Assembly (NCBI RefSeq): GCF_004359215.1
Contig: NC_090625.1
Location: 195,909 to 212,971, forward strand
DNA from: Bremia lactucae
Taxonomy: Eukaryota; Oomycota; Peronosporomycetes; Peronosporales; Peronosporaceae
Reading direction: 5' to 3'
Length of the DNA stretch: 17,063 bases
A model generated the notes under the pieces. The model searched no databases, was not told the origin of the DNA, and saw only the letters and a program-made list of their open reading frames with translations. Below are positions 8,807 to 16,450 of this stretch, one piece after another. Numbering within the stretch: position 1 is the stretch's first letter; each line of letters opens with the position of its first letter. The position numbers and the translations under genes are program-made.

Positions 8807-9160
8807 ACGTTCTATGTTGGGCGTCACCGCCAGTACCATCAGTACGAGGCTTCTTCCGATTCCAGATTACACCGGAACGGTCAAGGGCATCATCCAAAGC
8901 CTGATGGTTCCGAGCGTAAGACTTATTGTCTCGGAACAGGGTCTGCTTCTCTTGAACTAGACGATCCACACCAACCTCCAACGAAGAGATCTTCTGACGA
9001 GCTGTCAACTGCTCGTTTTCGATGGGCTTATGCGTCCTTTCGTTCGCCAGTTGATCAGCCGCAATCTGCACACAACTTTTCAACTGGTCACGAGAACATT
9101 ATCGACCGTCACCGCGAACTCGCGGCGACGGGATCGCTCGTGATCAAGATTCTCCCTTAA
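8807..9160 (+). pseudogene. pol: Gypsy pol: linker between integrase and chromodomain
   Basis: TTFYVGRHRQYHQYEASSDS (8807-8866) is the conserved FYVGR tail that closes the integrase C-terminal domain in oomycete Gypsy polyproteins. A low-complexity polar linker follows (KPDGSERK..., ELDDPHQPPTKRSSDEL, VDQPQSAHNFSTGHEN) to a stop after 9160. Such linkers are long and variable in the family, so the distal part is supported mainly by position. The opposite strand of 8870-9083 also reads as a coiled-coil-like frame, so strand choice for this part is less sure than for the FYVGR block. Confidence 0.6.
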
Positions 9161-9187
9161 AAATCAAGGGTGTGATCCAAATTTACG

Positions 9188-9529
9188 ATGTTGGATCGAG
9201 CTTGTCAAACGAGCCAAATCCGATTTTTCCTCCCTCCACATCCATTGATGGATTCAGGTGGTGAGAAGCGCTTTCTTGTTGAAATAGTCTTGAACCACTG
9301 TGAGGAAAAAAGGTTTTATACGAGTTATCTCGTTCGTTGGCGAGGGCATCCACCCTTGGATGATATATGGGAACCTCGTTCCCAACTGATGTTGGACGTT
9401 CCGGGTCTTGTCTTGTAGTACGACGAGACCCATCTTCCTCGGCAGAAGGTCCATCGGAGAACGAGCGCTTCCCGCGCTCGTAAAACCATTAAAGATTCTA
9501 TTTCCCTTGACGCATCTCGTAAGAGATGA
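9188..9529 (+). pseudogene. pol: Gypsy pol: C-terminal chromodomain
   Basis: After PLMDSGGEKRFLVE the frame shows a chromodomain: FLVEIVLNHCEEKRFYTSYL, then VRWRGHPPLDDIWEPRSQL and LDVPGLVL. The aromatic residues Y and W of the methyl-lysine pocket region and the WEP signature are present. A TAG (9416-9418) interrupts it. The same frame then continues YDETHLPRQKVHRR to a TGA at 9527-9529, so the TAG is probably a nonsense mutation and 9529 the original end. In chromoviruses this domain steers integration to particular chromatin. It ends the plus-strand pol. Confidence 0.88.
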
Positions 9530-10272
9530 GAGTCCTTCAGCGGGGATTTTTGAGAGAATATGCTTCCTTAGTGACATGGCCAGCATCCTTGAAATAGCAT
9601 GGGCATGAGCCCCCCCCCGCTTGTCAAGCCAGCCCTTATGGCCTAGACTAGAAAATGAAGTTTCTTTTAGAGGATCACCAAGGCGAGCGAACCGCAACGT
9701 ATTGCGGTCCCTCTCCCCTCTTGTTGGCTCATGTTAACATTAATGTTAAGTTGAAGCTGGAAGCGATGCCTTAGAGTCACTCCGTTTCTGGTGATACAAA
9801 CAAGCACCACCAGCAGCACTCTTACCTTCGCAACCACGTAGTTCCTGGTGACGCATACTAACGTCACCAGAGTGGTCATCGCCCTCGGAGTCATCTGGTG
9901 ATGACTCCCACGAAAGAGGTCCGACAAGTTATGCAGCCTCATCATCCCCTCTTCGGTTGTCACGTTAGAATTCAAATGTTTAACGGAATCGGCCCCGGAT
10001 GATCCGGCGGCCTTTACAGAAGCCACTGAGTCGGGTGATGACTGCGACTTGGACCAGTCGCCTACAATTGGTGTAGCAAGTGACTTGCCACCGTCACCTG
10101 CAATGGCGTCAACAGATGACATATTACAGTCACCTCCAATGTAAGTAGGAGGTGACGCATTCCCCAAAGTAGACGCATTAGCGTCTACTGAAACGTTTAC
10201 ATTACCAGCAGCTGCATTGATTCGTGCATCTACCACCTAGCGGCCGACGCGAACAGACTTGTTTGTCGCCAT
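9530..10272 (-). pseudogene. Antisense gene between pol and LTR, copy 1
   Basis: The minus frame begins with ATG at 10272-10270 (MATNKSVRVGR), meets a TAG, and continues as an Ala/Ser/Val/Asn-rich region (VVDARINAAAGNVNVSVDAN...) to the motif NMSQQEGRGTAIRCGSLA near 9736-9667. A further frame gives RFARLGDPLKETSFSS, then a deletion, then a block ending ...AMSLRKHILSKIP near 9540. DNA around 9555-9612 and 9690-9740 matches the second copy at 12080-12135 and 12490-12537, so both belong to one gene family. I do not recognise the protein. It runs convergently with pol (pol ends 9529), and its 5' end faces a polypurine tract and an LTR. It could be an antisense accessory ORF or a gag from an inverted element. 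Confidence 0.6.
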
Positions 10273-10433
10273 CTTAATTCTGGTCAAAATTAAGAATGCA
10301 AATAATATCGGTATTTTAATGAGAATTATAATGCAATCAAATCGGTATTTTGACTAGAACCAATAATGCTTATTGCAGGAAAAGACTCAATAATCTTTCG
10401 TCGCCCTACATCAATCATTATGGTGACTGTTGG

Positions 10434-10445
10434 TGAAGAGGGGGA
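10434..10445 (+). promoter_or_regulatory. Polypurine tract abutting LTR 3
   Basis: GAAGAGGGGGA directly precedes TGTAACGGGG. A purine run at this spot primes plus-strand DNA synthesis in LTR elements and marks the upstream border of a 3' LTR. It argues that LTR 3 is the 3' LTR of a plus-oriented element, in agreement with the plus-strand pol to its left. Confidence 0.55.
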
Positions 10446-10467
10446 TGTAACGGGGTGTCCCGTTACA
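10446..10467. repeat. Terminal palindrome of LTR 3
   Basis: TGTAACGGG (10446-10454) and CCCGTTACA (10459-10467) are perfect complements across a 4-nt loop. The terminus thus carries a back-to-back inverted copy of itself. A shorter version occurs at the outer end of LTR 2 (5612-5633). Confidence 0.9.
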
Positions 10468-10493
10468 TACATTTTTATCCTATAAGAGGAATA

Positions 10494-10545
10494 AATAACT
10501 ATTATTTCGTATAAGAATAACAATAACTATTATTTCGTATAAGAA
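10494..10545 (+). repeat. Tandem repeat, 28-bp period, inside LTR 3
   Basis: AATAACTATTATTTCGTATAAGAA is shared by 10494-10517 and 10522-10545, identical over 24 bp and offset by 28 bp. Confidence 0.9.
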
Positions 10546-10629
10546 GAATGTAAAATATGATTTCCTACGAGAGGAAAAAAATAAAGAAGTGCAAAATTAT
10601 TATCCTTAATAATTTCGACTAAATAGTTC

Positions 10630-10655
10630 CAATAATGCCAAATTTGGTATTATTG
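10630..10655. repeat. 26-bp near-perfect palindrome inside LTR 3
   Basis: CAATAAT, g, CCAAATTTGG, t, ATTATTG: the two 13-nt halves are complementary except at one position. Confidence 0.85.
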
Positions 10656-11015
10656 ATGCAATAAGACATCAGCTCTATTGAGTGGTCAATTTAAATCTAA
10701 ATCAACCTCGCCAATCGTTGCAAGACACGATTGTGCGGTGCGCAAGGAGGCGCCATACTCAGTTAGATATTAATATAGTAAGATTAGTAGTAGATAAAAG
10801 ATTGTTACGTTGGAAAACCTTTTATATAAATACAGTTTTATGTTTCCCTACTTATAAATCGATTGAATTACCTCTGGTTGCTTAAGCCCCTGAGCTACTT
10901 AAAAACCTTCCTCTGTACTCTTTTGTACGTGAAGTTTCGAGGCACCCTACATGTACTGTAATCAGTGTAAGGTTAACTAGAACTTACCAGTACTAGTAAA
11001 AGGTGCCCCGTTACG

Positions 11016-11485
11016 ACTATATTGATAGAGCCTTTTAGGACTGCTTGAAAACCTACAGGAAGCAAAATGTGGTCAGATCATATTTTTTGATTATGCTGTA
11101 CGAAACGGAATGCCAAAGGTAGACATGCTGCTTCGTTCAACGCATGATGCGAAATCTTTCTGTTCACATTTGTATGGAAACTCCCACCGAGGCGCATGAC
11201 AATGTGGGAACGATCGTATGCAACTTTTTGACTGATTCGTTGACGCTGCTGTTGAGCTGCTATGTAGGCGGGCACGTCGTAATGCGGCCACGCTCTACTT
11301 AGACACACAACCTACCACAGCGAGGAAGCGGTTAAACCAGCGTCTCTTGCGTGTAGTGAGGTAGTTGTGGTGGGCGCCTTGGCGACCTCACCCAACGCAC
11401 TAAGTACTCTAGTAAAGTGTCGTCACGGGATCGGTAATCTGGCTTCTCGTGCGCACTTACTAAGTAGAAAGTAGTTTTCAGACTG
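11016..11485. other. No gene recognised; weak minus frame
   Basis: A minus frame (11308-11078) reads VPAYIAAQQQRQRISQKVAY, which faintly recalls the Gln/Arg-rich helix before the integrase C-terminal barrel. It has no supporting motif, so I do not call it. A nested inverted repeat, GAGGT...ACCTC around GGCGCCTTGGCG, lies near 11358-11390. Confidence 0.35.
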
Positions 11486-11649
11486 ATTTATATTTAATCG
11501 CATTAAATATAAATACTTATTTTTACCAATCGAAAATGTCATCTCTATAGATGACACTTATATGTATTGCGAGCATTTCTTTTTAAATATCTTGCGTAAG
11601 GGATGACGCTTACCGTCATCCCTCCTAATGAGAATGCACCTATGTGCAT
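11486..11649. repeat. Run of four perfect hairpins
   Basis: In order: ATTTATATTTAAT/ATTAAATATAAAT (11486-11514, 13-bp arms, 3-nt loop); TGTCATCT/AGATGACA (11537-11556, 8-bp arms, 4-nt loop); AGGGATGACG/CGTCATCCCT (11599-11623, 10-bp arms, 5-nt loop); ATGCAC/GTGCAT (11634-11649, 6-bp arms, 4-nt loop). The arms do not match between hairpins, so these are independent foldbacks and not copies of one repeat. Confidence 0.92.
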
Positions 11650-11667
11650 CACATACACAAGGGTTGG

Positions 11668-12537
11668 TCACAAATGTAAACCACACCAGAGTGCTGGGTC
11701 TCTCCCAACTGAGCTACCGAGGCGTAAGCCGGAAGACACCGCTCGTGCATCAAGGATTCGCCACGCTTTTGCAGATTTCCCTGACGCAATCACATGCGAG
11801 ACCGTTGTGCTCATTCGATCGAGACCTTCCTGGCAACGAATGACACTTTCGTTCATCGATGAGCTACCGAGAATCTATTCGTTCTCAGGAACTACTATTG
11901 CCGATCAGATTTCGGCCTCGTAGTTGTTATCTGTGACAAGTACGCGAATCTGCTTGACATTTCCACTACGCAGATCACGCAAGAACCGTTTCAGTTCTGA
12001 CAAAAATGAAATAGCAAACATACTTTCATTTAACGTGAATGACCTAGTCCTACTGTCTACAGTAAATTAACCAAGGGAGTATGCTTCCTTAGGGACACGA
12101 CCTGCACCCTTGTATAGCATGGGCATGATTCCCCAAGAGAGGCAAGGAAATCCTGCTTCTCGAGACAAAGGTGCAGCTTGTAGCGTGCATCCACTACGGC
12201 CCGTTTTCGAAGTGCTCACAAAATAAATCCAGTTTGTCAAGCCAGGCATCGCTTGCACATTTTGTACAAATGGTTTCCAAGCTTGGAACAAAGGAGTGAC
12301 ATTCTTTGCCCGGTTACATGTGCAACAACGATGCTGGAATATGGCATCGATAAATAATTCCGTTTCGACCTCACCAGGCTTGAGGGGCCTGGATGAGTTG
12401 AATAACGGAGCACGGTACCGATCGCTGGTCATACCAGACCAACGAGTTAAGTTGCCCTTAGAGGGCTTCCAGGCTTCTTATCGGGAGCAAACCGTAAAAC
12501 ATTGCGGTCCATATCCCGTTGGCTCATGTTAACATTA
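11668..12537 (-). pseudogene. Antisense gene, copy 2 (diverged, with stops)
   Basis: The minus strand reads NMSQRDMDRNVLRFAPDKKP from about 12537. After a stop the longest frame (12432-12067) carries EVETELFIDAIFQHRCCTCN, RAKNVTPLFQAWKPFVQNVQ, AMPGLTNWIYFVS and GIMPMLYKGAGRVPKEAYSL. Further leftward one frame continues through several stops: SELKRFLRDLRSGNVKQIRV, LVTDNNYEAEI, then MNESVIRCQEGLDRMSTTVS to 11668. Blocks near 12083-12135 and 12490-12537 match copy 1 at 9560-9615 and 9690-9740. This copy retains the Cys-rich central part (CCTC) that copy 1 has lost. I do not recognise the protein family. The position next to LTR-like sequence and the shared repeats suggest it is retroelement-borne. 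Confidence 0.6.
11687..11723 (-). ncRNA. Half-tRNA-like sequence (acceptor 5' strand and D-arm), possible SINE head
   Basis: The minus strand reads GCCTCGGTAGCTCAGTTGGG, then AGAGACCCAGCACTCTGG. This resembles the first half of a eukaryotic tRNA: a 7-nt acceptor strand, the D-arm with a consensus A box (TAGCTCAGTTGG, 11717-11706), and an anticodon-like stem CCAG/CTGG with only a 4-nt loop. No TpsiC arm, B box or matching 3' acceptor strand follows, so this is not a functional tRNA. It could be a tRNA-derived SINE head, a truncated tRNA pseudogene, or chance within the antisense gene. Confidence 0.4.
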
Positions 12538-12672
12538 ACGCCAACATTACTCTCGGAGTGATCCTAAAATCACTTCACCTAATCTGCCATCGCCAAGATC
12601 CTACTACCTCATCGCGGTGGACAACTGCCGTATGAGAGTCTAATTATTTTTTTGAAGTAATTGAACATCCTC

Positions 12673-12695
12673 TTAAGTACACCAAGTGTACTTAA
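12673..12695. repeat. Perfect hairpin, 10-bp arms
   Basis: TTAAGTACAC (12673-12682) and GTGTACTTAA (12686-12695) with a 3-nt loop, just upstream of the LTR-like terminus at 12705. Confidence 0.93.
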
Positions 12696-12704
12696 CGGGG
12701 ACTG

Positions 12705-12735
12705 TGTAACATTAGGGCAACTTTAGCCCGTTACA
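12705..12735. repeat. LTR-terminus-like palindrome
   Basis: TGTAAC, atta, GGGC, aacttta, GCCC, GTTACA: this has the same TGTAAC/GTTACA ends and back-to-back design as the start of LTR 3, but no LTR body follows. It may be the surviving edge of an LTR for the antisense gene on its left, for the gag on its right, or for both after internal deletion. Orientation is undecided. Confidence 0.5.
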
Positions 12736-12867
12736 CCATCCCGCCCTTAAAGAACGAATTTACATTTTAAATTCGTCAAAGAGGAACGAGGAACTGCGAG
12801 CAGCTTTACACGCCGCTAGTTCACTCAATCGCTCTAGCGACCTGTGTTCACATATACGGCGCCAAAG

Positions 12868-14144
12868 ATGCCATCTAAAAGGGCCATGTTGGTGGGTCGT
12901 CTGCGAAGACGCCCTCTCTACCTCGCACTAAGCGCAGCGTCTAATGCCTTAGTCGAAACGCCGACTGCTACTGCTGCTGTCGCGTTAACGGGGCTTAAGG
13001 TTCCATCCCACTTTAACAGGGAGGATGTTGATCCGTCACCTCATAGTAGTGATACGAACAATGAGCTCATGAGGAAGGATGATGGCGCATTATTGCCCAT
13101 CCAAACTTCTCTCATGGCTCACAATATGGAGACAGCAACATTTACGAATGCTGTCTCGTCATCTGCGTTGGCTAGCGCAGCGACCATTAATGAGAGCGCT
13201 GCCCATAAAGGCGCAGCTGCTTCTTTCTTTGAGTAAAAACACAACGCCTCATGCGCAGACCATTATCCATAATGGCTCTGACATGAGGATTCTGAGCCTA
13301 AAGCTCCGCCGACGACACGTGAAAGTGCTCAGTCGGTGTCACAAGCCAGTCGTTTTGATCGTGGCTACGTGACGGGTAGCATATCGCCGATGCCCTCTCC
13401 ATCTCAATGGCCTTCTTTAAACGGACCAAGAGCGTCGCTCCAAGAGCGCGCTCTTCTAGACGTACTTAATTATTATAGCGTCTTTAAGTCATAGAAGGCT
13501 CAGGGAAAATCGCTTGGGCGTGTTTTCCCGATCCGGTCGTGTTGCGGTCAAACGAAACACCCGACCAATACGAGGCGGAATTTTTGCGCCGCATTTATCC
13601 GCATTCCGAATGCGATGAAACAGCGGTAGCAACGAATTAATTTTGCCCGCTTGCGTGTGAAAGAAATCATGGGCGGTACTGTACCCCCTGCTTCTTCTCA
13701 CAACAATGCTTCTGCTAGTCCATTTGAGACTTGCGAAGAGGCCTTAGCTGGTGTTCCTTTTCATAGGCAGCCACCAAGCCGGGCATATCAATACGTAGGG
13801 TATCGATCGGTTCTAAAGTGTCGAAGCTCTATGCGTAATCTTTCCATTGGACAGGAATCTGATACCTTTGCCCCACGGAGCGGTGGGCAAGAACCTTCCA
13901 AACAAGAAGCGTTGATTCCCACCCGCATCCATCAGTGCAGGCGGCGCCCGATAGGAGTGGCGATCTTGCCCACCGACTCGAGGCTGCCTTACCTTCGTCC
14001 GTTCAGCAACAGGCGCTTAGCGCTGCTGAACGACGTATTGCGGATCTCGAAGGTCAAGTTTCGCGACTGACCTCGGATCTTTATGATGTCCGAGCGAAGG
14101 CTCGTCAGGGTTATGAGCGCCTGAAGACTCGCTTGGACCGATAA
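12868..14144 (+). pseudogene. gag: Gypsy gag, N-terminal and coiled-coil part, frameshifted
   Basis: The frame from ATG 12868 reads MPSKRAMLVGRLRRRPLYLA, then an Ala/Ser/Thr-rich stretch to a stop at 13236. Later blocks lie in changing frames: LLDVLNYYSVFKS near 13455-13490; TPDQYEAEFLRRIYPHSECD near 13558-13617; RINFARLRVKEIMGG near 13634-13680; AYQYVGYRSVL near 13785-13815. The last frame, ending in TAA at 14142-14144, is a coiled coil: AERRIADLEGQVSRLTSDLY, then GYERLKTRLDR. This order (basic start, polar low-complexity region, FLxRIxPHSEC block, coiled coil) fits the long gag of oomycete Gypsy elements as I know them. At least four frame changes break it, and the capsid core and zinc knuckle are not present. 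Confidence 0.65.
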
Positions 14145-14149
14145 TGCTG

Positions 14150-14700
14150 AGGGATCCGCGTTACTCACGTGATGTCCCTCGCTCTCCGAGTTCTTTTCGT
14201 GGTGGGAGGAGTCGATCGGCTCATAGTTTAGACGGATGGACGTGACCTCAGTTGGGCCTACATAACGATTCAGACGACCCACGTAAATACGGGGTGCGTC
14301 TTCATATACGGGGACGGGTGAGCATAATTTAGGTCTCCAATCTCTTCTACAACCATAAAGGGCCTCCAGGTAGCTCAAATATTGCATCCTTAGGTAGGGT
14401 AGCAGAACCTAATAGTACTTTTTCCCCACTCTAAAGCCTTCACAATCTGCAACCATTTCGGTCCGCATATTCTTTTTGCTTGTTTTGTGCGCTTGCCATC
14501 CGTCACGGACTTTTCGTGTGAATGTTAGTCGCTCATCCACGAAGGGTTGAGCCTTGCTCACGCTTTAAGCATCAAACTCGTCTATGACACCGCCGAGATG
14601 TCGGTCACAGGACGTAGTTTTCTTGACCACTGCAAAATTAGCAGGGTCACCAGGGCAAGATTCTGTCGTTGAGATGATACCATCGCGGGTCATCGTTATA
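14150..14700 (-). pseudogene. pol: Gypsy pol (minus copy): integrase C-terminal domain and tail
   Basis: Reading leftward from about 14565: FVDERLTFTRKVRDG, then, in a neighbouring frame, AQNKQKEYADRNG. KVLLGSATLPKDAIFELPGG follows near 14415-14360. Last come WRPKLCSPV and IYVGRLNRYVGPTEVT near 14335-14240, the FYVGR tail of the domain (MKTHP lies just before it in the next frame). Frame shifts separate each block. The polar region to about 14150 is probably the start of the linker. No chromodomain is visible before the sequence meets the stop codon of the plus-strand gag at 14144, so the 3' end of this element is missing. Confidence 0.75.
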
Positions 14701-14709
14701 TTGACGTAG

Positions 14710-14935
14710 CTATGTCCCTCTTTCGTACCGAGCATAGGGAGGGCATATAACAGAGATTTGATTTTTCGTATGAAAAATTATGTTTCTTAGTCTTTTTTGA
14801 CATTTGCTATCAAAGTTCCAGTGTTGCCTTCCTCGCCCACTAAAACTCGGGCTGCGCACAAACGAGACTGGCGTCCGAGAATGGCGCGGTCCGTTCATAT
14901 AAACGGTGTCTTACCCGTACCGGCGTAGACACTGT
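14710..14935 (-). pseudogene. pol: Gypsy pol (minus copy): post-core integrase linker
   Basis: MNGPRHSRTP at 14898 corresponds to the VNGxRHPRxP block that follows the integrase core. SFVRSPSFSGRGR after it fits the glycine/serine linker that begins the variable spacer. The rest of the frame to 14710 is not recognisable. It lies between the core (ending about 14939) and the C-terminal domain, as expected. Confidence 0.6.
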
Positions 14936-14938
14936 TAT

Positions 14939-15387
14939 TTATAGCGAGCTCCACAAAAGGCAAAAACATTCTTTGGGAGTTGCTATCGTGCGTAAGACAT
15001 CCGCCATGACTCGATTGGCACGTTCTGTTTTGCCATCTGCGCTCGACATGTGGAGCTTGCTGCCTAGCAGCTCAAACACATGTCGCCAAAAAACAGACGT
15101 AAAACGTGGATCCCGGTCCGATACTATACACTCAGGCATCCGTGTAGTCGGTATAAATGATCCAGGGACAAGAGAGCTGCTTCCTTGCCTGTGATCGATG
15201 TTTTACATGATGCTAAATGCACCATTTTGCTCATTCTGTCTACAAAGACGACGAGACCCGTCCGACCCTTTTGGTCGGGCGGCATGCTAAACATGGAATT
15301 CAAACTTACTGACTTCCAACAATCTGTTGGAATCGGTAGCGCTTCAGTGACGCGCCGCTGGACGGTGCAGTCTCGACGCGCTGACAC
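14939..15387 (-). pseudogene. pol: Gypsy pol (minus copy): integrase catalytic core
   Basis: Frame one (15387-15124) reads TEALPIPTDCWKSVSLNSMF, GRTGLVVFVDRMSKMVHLAS and LYRLHG. A shift near 15135 leads into frame two (15139-14939): MPECIVSDRDPRFTSVFWRH, LLGSKLHMSSADGKTERANR and VMADVLRTI. The first catalytic Asp, normally in MDF, is replaced (LNS). The second (SDRDP) is present. The Glu expected in NRVLED reads NRVMAD. A small deletion shortens the stretch before KTERANR. Two of the three catalytic residues are therefore gone. This sequence is a different subfamily from the plus-strand pol. Confidence 0.9.
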
Positions 15388-15677
15388 TTTTCACAAGAGC
15401 AAATATAGTTGGCCACCATTATATATAGGTGTGTTTACCCAGATTCCTCTGACACTCTTAAGAATGTCTTTTCACGGCCCAGATGCTCATTAGATGGCGC
15501 ATCATGGAGCTCGTGAAGGATCATCAGCTTGATATCTGTGTCATGAGGCACAAAGACTCTCAAGGGATCACAAGGTGACAGTTGATGCCATAACAGGCCA
15601 TCGCTGTAGCTAAAGCGATTTAGCTTAGCTTTAAGGTGCGACGGAAGGGTTACCTTTCGTCCACCAAAGTGATCCAA
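15388..15677 (-). pseudogene. pol: Gypsy pol (minus copy): integrase zinc-binding domain
   Basis: The frame 15677-15435 has FVPHDTDIKLMILHELHDAP then HLGREKTFLRVSEESG with the His pair. After a stop and shift, YIMVANYICSCEKCQRVETA (about 15415-15355) supplies the CxxC pair. All four zinc ligands are thus readable but in different frames. In an intact integrase this domain stabilises the multimer and grips the LTR ends. Confidence 0.85.
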
Positions 15678-16138
15678 CAGCGGGCGGCAATGGTCGTCCT
15701 GACTGTAGCCCTCTTTTTTTAGAGGCTAATGAGCTCGTCACGTGGTATGCCTTCATGGCTACCAACGTTGACGGATGAAATTGTGCTTTAGCACTCGACA
15801 CATTTTCTTGGTGTCTTAACTCGAAGTCTGGTCTGCGCGATAAAGTGTCAGCCAAGACATTCGACTTACCTGGCTTGTATTCGACTTTGAAATTCAGAGA
15901 AGAATGTTAGCCATCTTGTCATTCTAGGCGATAGGTTCGGTGAGTTTATTGCGGTCCGCAGCGATGCATGATCCGCTTAAACCACAAATGGTTCGGGGCT
16001 CAGTAGGTGCACAGGATACATGACAAGAGCATACTTTATTGAAAGCAGCTCTTTGTCATGCACAGGGTAATTCAGTTCCACAACTTTTAATTGTCGGGAC
16101 TGATAAGTGATGACACGGTCAACGCCGTTGCCATCCTT
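15678..16138 (-). pseudogene. pol: Gypsy pol (minus copy): RNase H domain
   Basis: One minus frame from 16138 is readable for about 240 nt: DGNGVDRVITYQSRQLKVVE, LNYPVHDKELLSIKYALVMY, LLSPEPFVV, a TAA, then ADHASLRTAINSPNLSPRMT and RWLTFFSEF. The TAA replaces the Tyr of the conserved VYxDHASLR block. DKELL supplies the catalytic Glu and ADHAS an Asp. After a shift, MADTLSRRPDFELRHQ (15855) closes the domain. The first catalytic Asp, normally in the FxxxCDAS block, is not seen, so the N-terminal edge has been lost or scrambled around 16139-16200. Confidence 0.85.
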
Positions 16139-16450
16139 CTGGACGAGCGCGCTCCCTAATGCAAATTTCTTGGATCGCAGACGAAGCTAAGGGCATATCC
16201 GCGTCTGGCAATGCCAAGTCCGGTGCCTCTACACGAGATTGCTTCACTGATGTAAACGCATCATCTTGTTCTTTTAACCAAGCCCATTCTGCGTGCTTTT
16301 TAAGGAGGTCAGATAATGGTTTAGTTTGCTCAGCGTAATTCTTGCTATATTCATGCAAGTAAAAACCGAGCCCTATGAATTGGCGCAAATTCTTCACATA
16401 CCGTGGAATTAAATTCCTTTACTGCTTTTACCTTGTCTGGGTCTGCTCGT
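16139..16450 (-). pseudogene. pol: Gypsy pol (minus copy): RT thumb/connection
   Basis: KNLRQFIGLGFYLHEYSKNY, then AEQTKPLSDLLKKHAEWAWL, is the standard connection between reverse transcriptase and RNase H (LRxFLGLxxYLHxYxxxYA...LLKKxxxWxW). Upstream, DKVKAVKEFNST and, in another frame, EEFAPIHRAR show the frame change near 16400. The end of the frame, DLALPDADMPL, approaches the first RNase H strand before the reading is lost. Confidence 0.88.

Larger units (their letters stand above)
10446..11015 (+). repeat. LTR 3, about 570 bp, plus orientation
   Basis: It starts TGTAACGGGGTGT and ends GGTGCCCCGTTACG, with the terminal A changed to G. The motif ACTTCACGTAC...CAGAGG, found at the left of LTR 1 and LTR 2, appears here reverse-complemented near the right end (CCTCTGTACTC...GTACGTGAAGT, about 10911-10935). 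LTR 3 therefore runs opposite to them. Body sequence is otherwise largely different, so it is a related subfamily. It contains a 28-bp tandem repeat, several AT-rich hairpins and a near-perfect 26-bp palindrome. The flanking 5-mers GGGGA and ACTAT differ, so it is not a solo LTR with intact target duplication. Confidence 0.75.

Noticed and set aside
8870..9083. Minus-strand coiled-coil-like frame, as a possible gag fragment
   Set aside because: It overlaps the plus-strand pol linker between the secure FYVGR block and the chromodomain. The minus frame is coil-like but has no family motif here, and the part below 8806 is explained by the inverted pol block.
10446..11015. LTR 3 as a solo LTR
   Set aside because: The flanking 5-mers GGGGA and ACTAT do not match, and a polypurine tract abuts its left edge, so it is better read as a 3' LTR of the plus-oriented element.
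11078..11308. Minus frame as an integrase C-terminal piece
   Set aside because: Only a vague Gln/Arg-rich helix resemblance; no KVGDxVLL-like or YIGPF-like block follows.
11486..11649. Hairpin run as a CRISPR array or bacterial terminators
   Set aside because: The arms differ in sequence from one hairpin to the next, there is no constant repeat or spacer length, and the context is eukaryotic retroelement.
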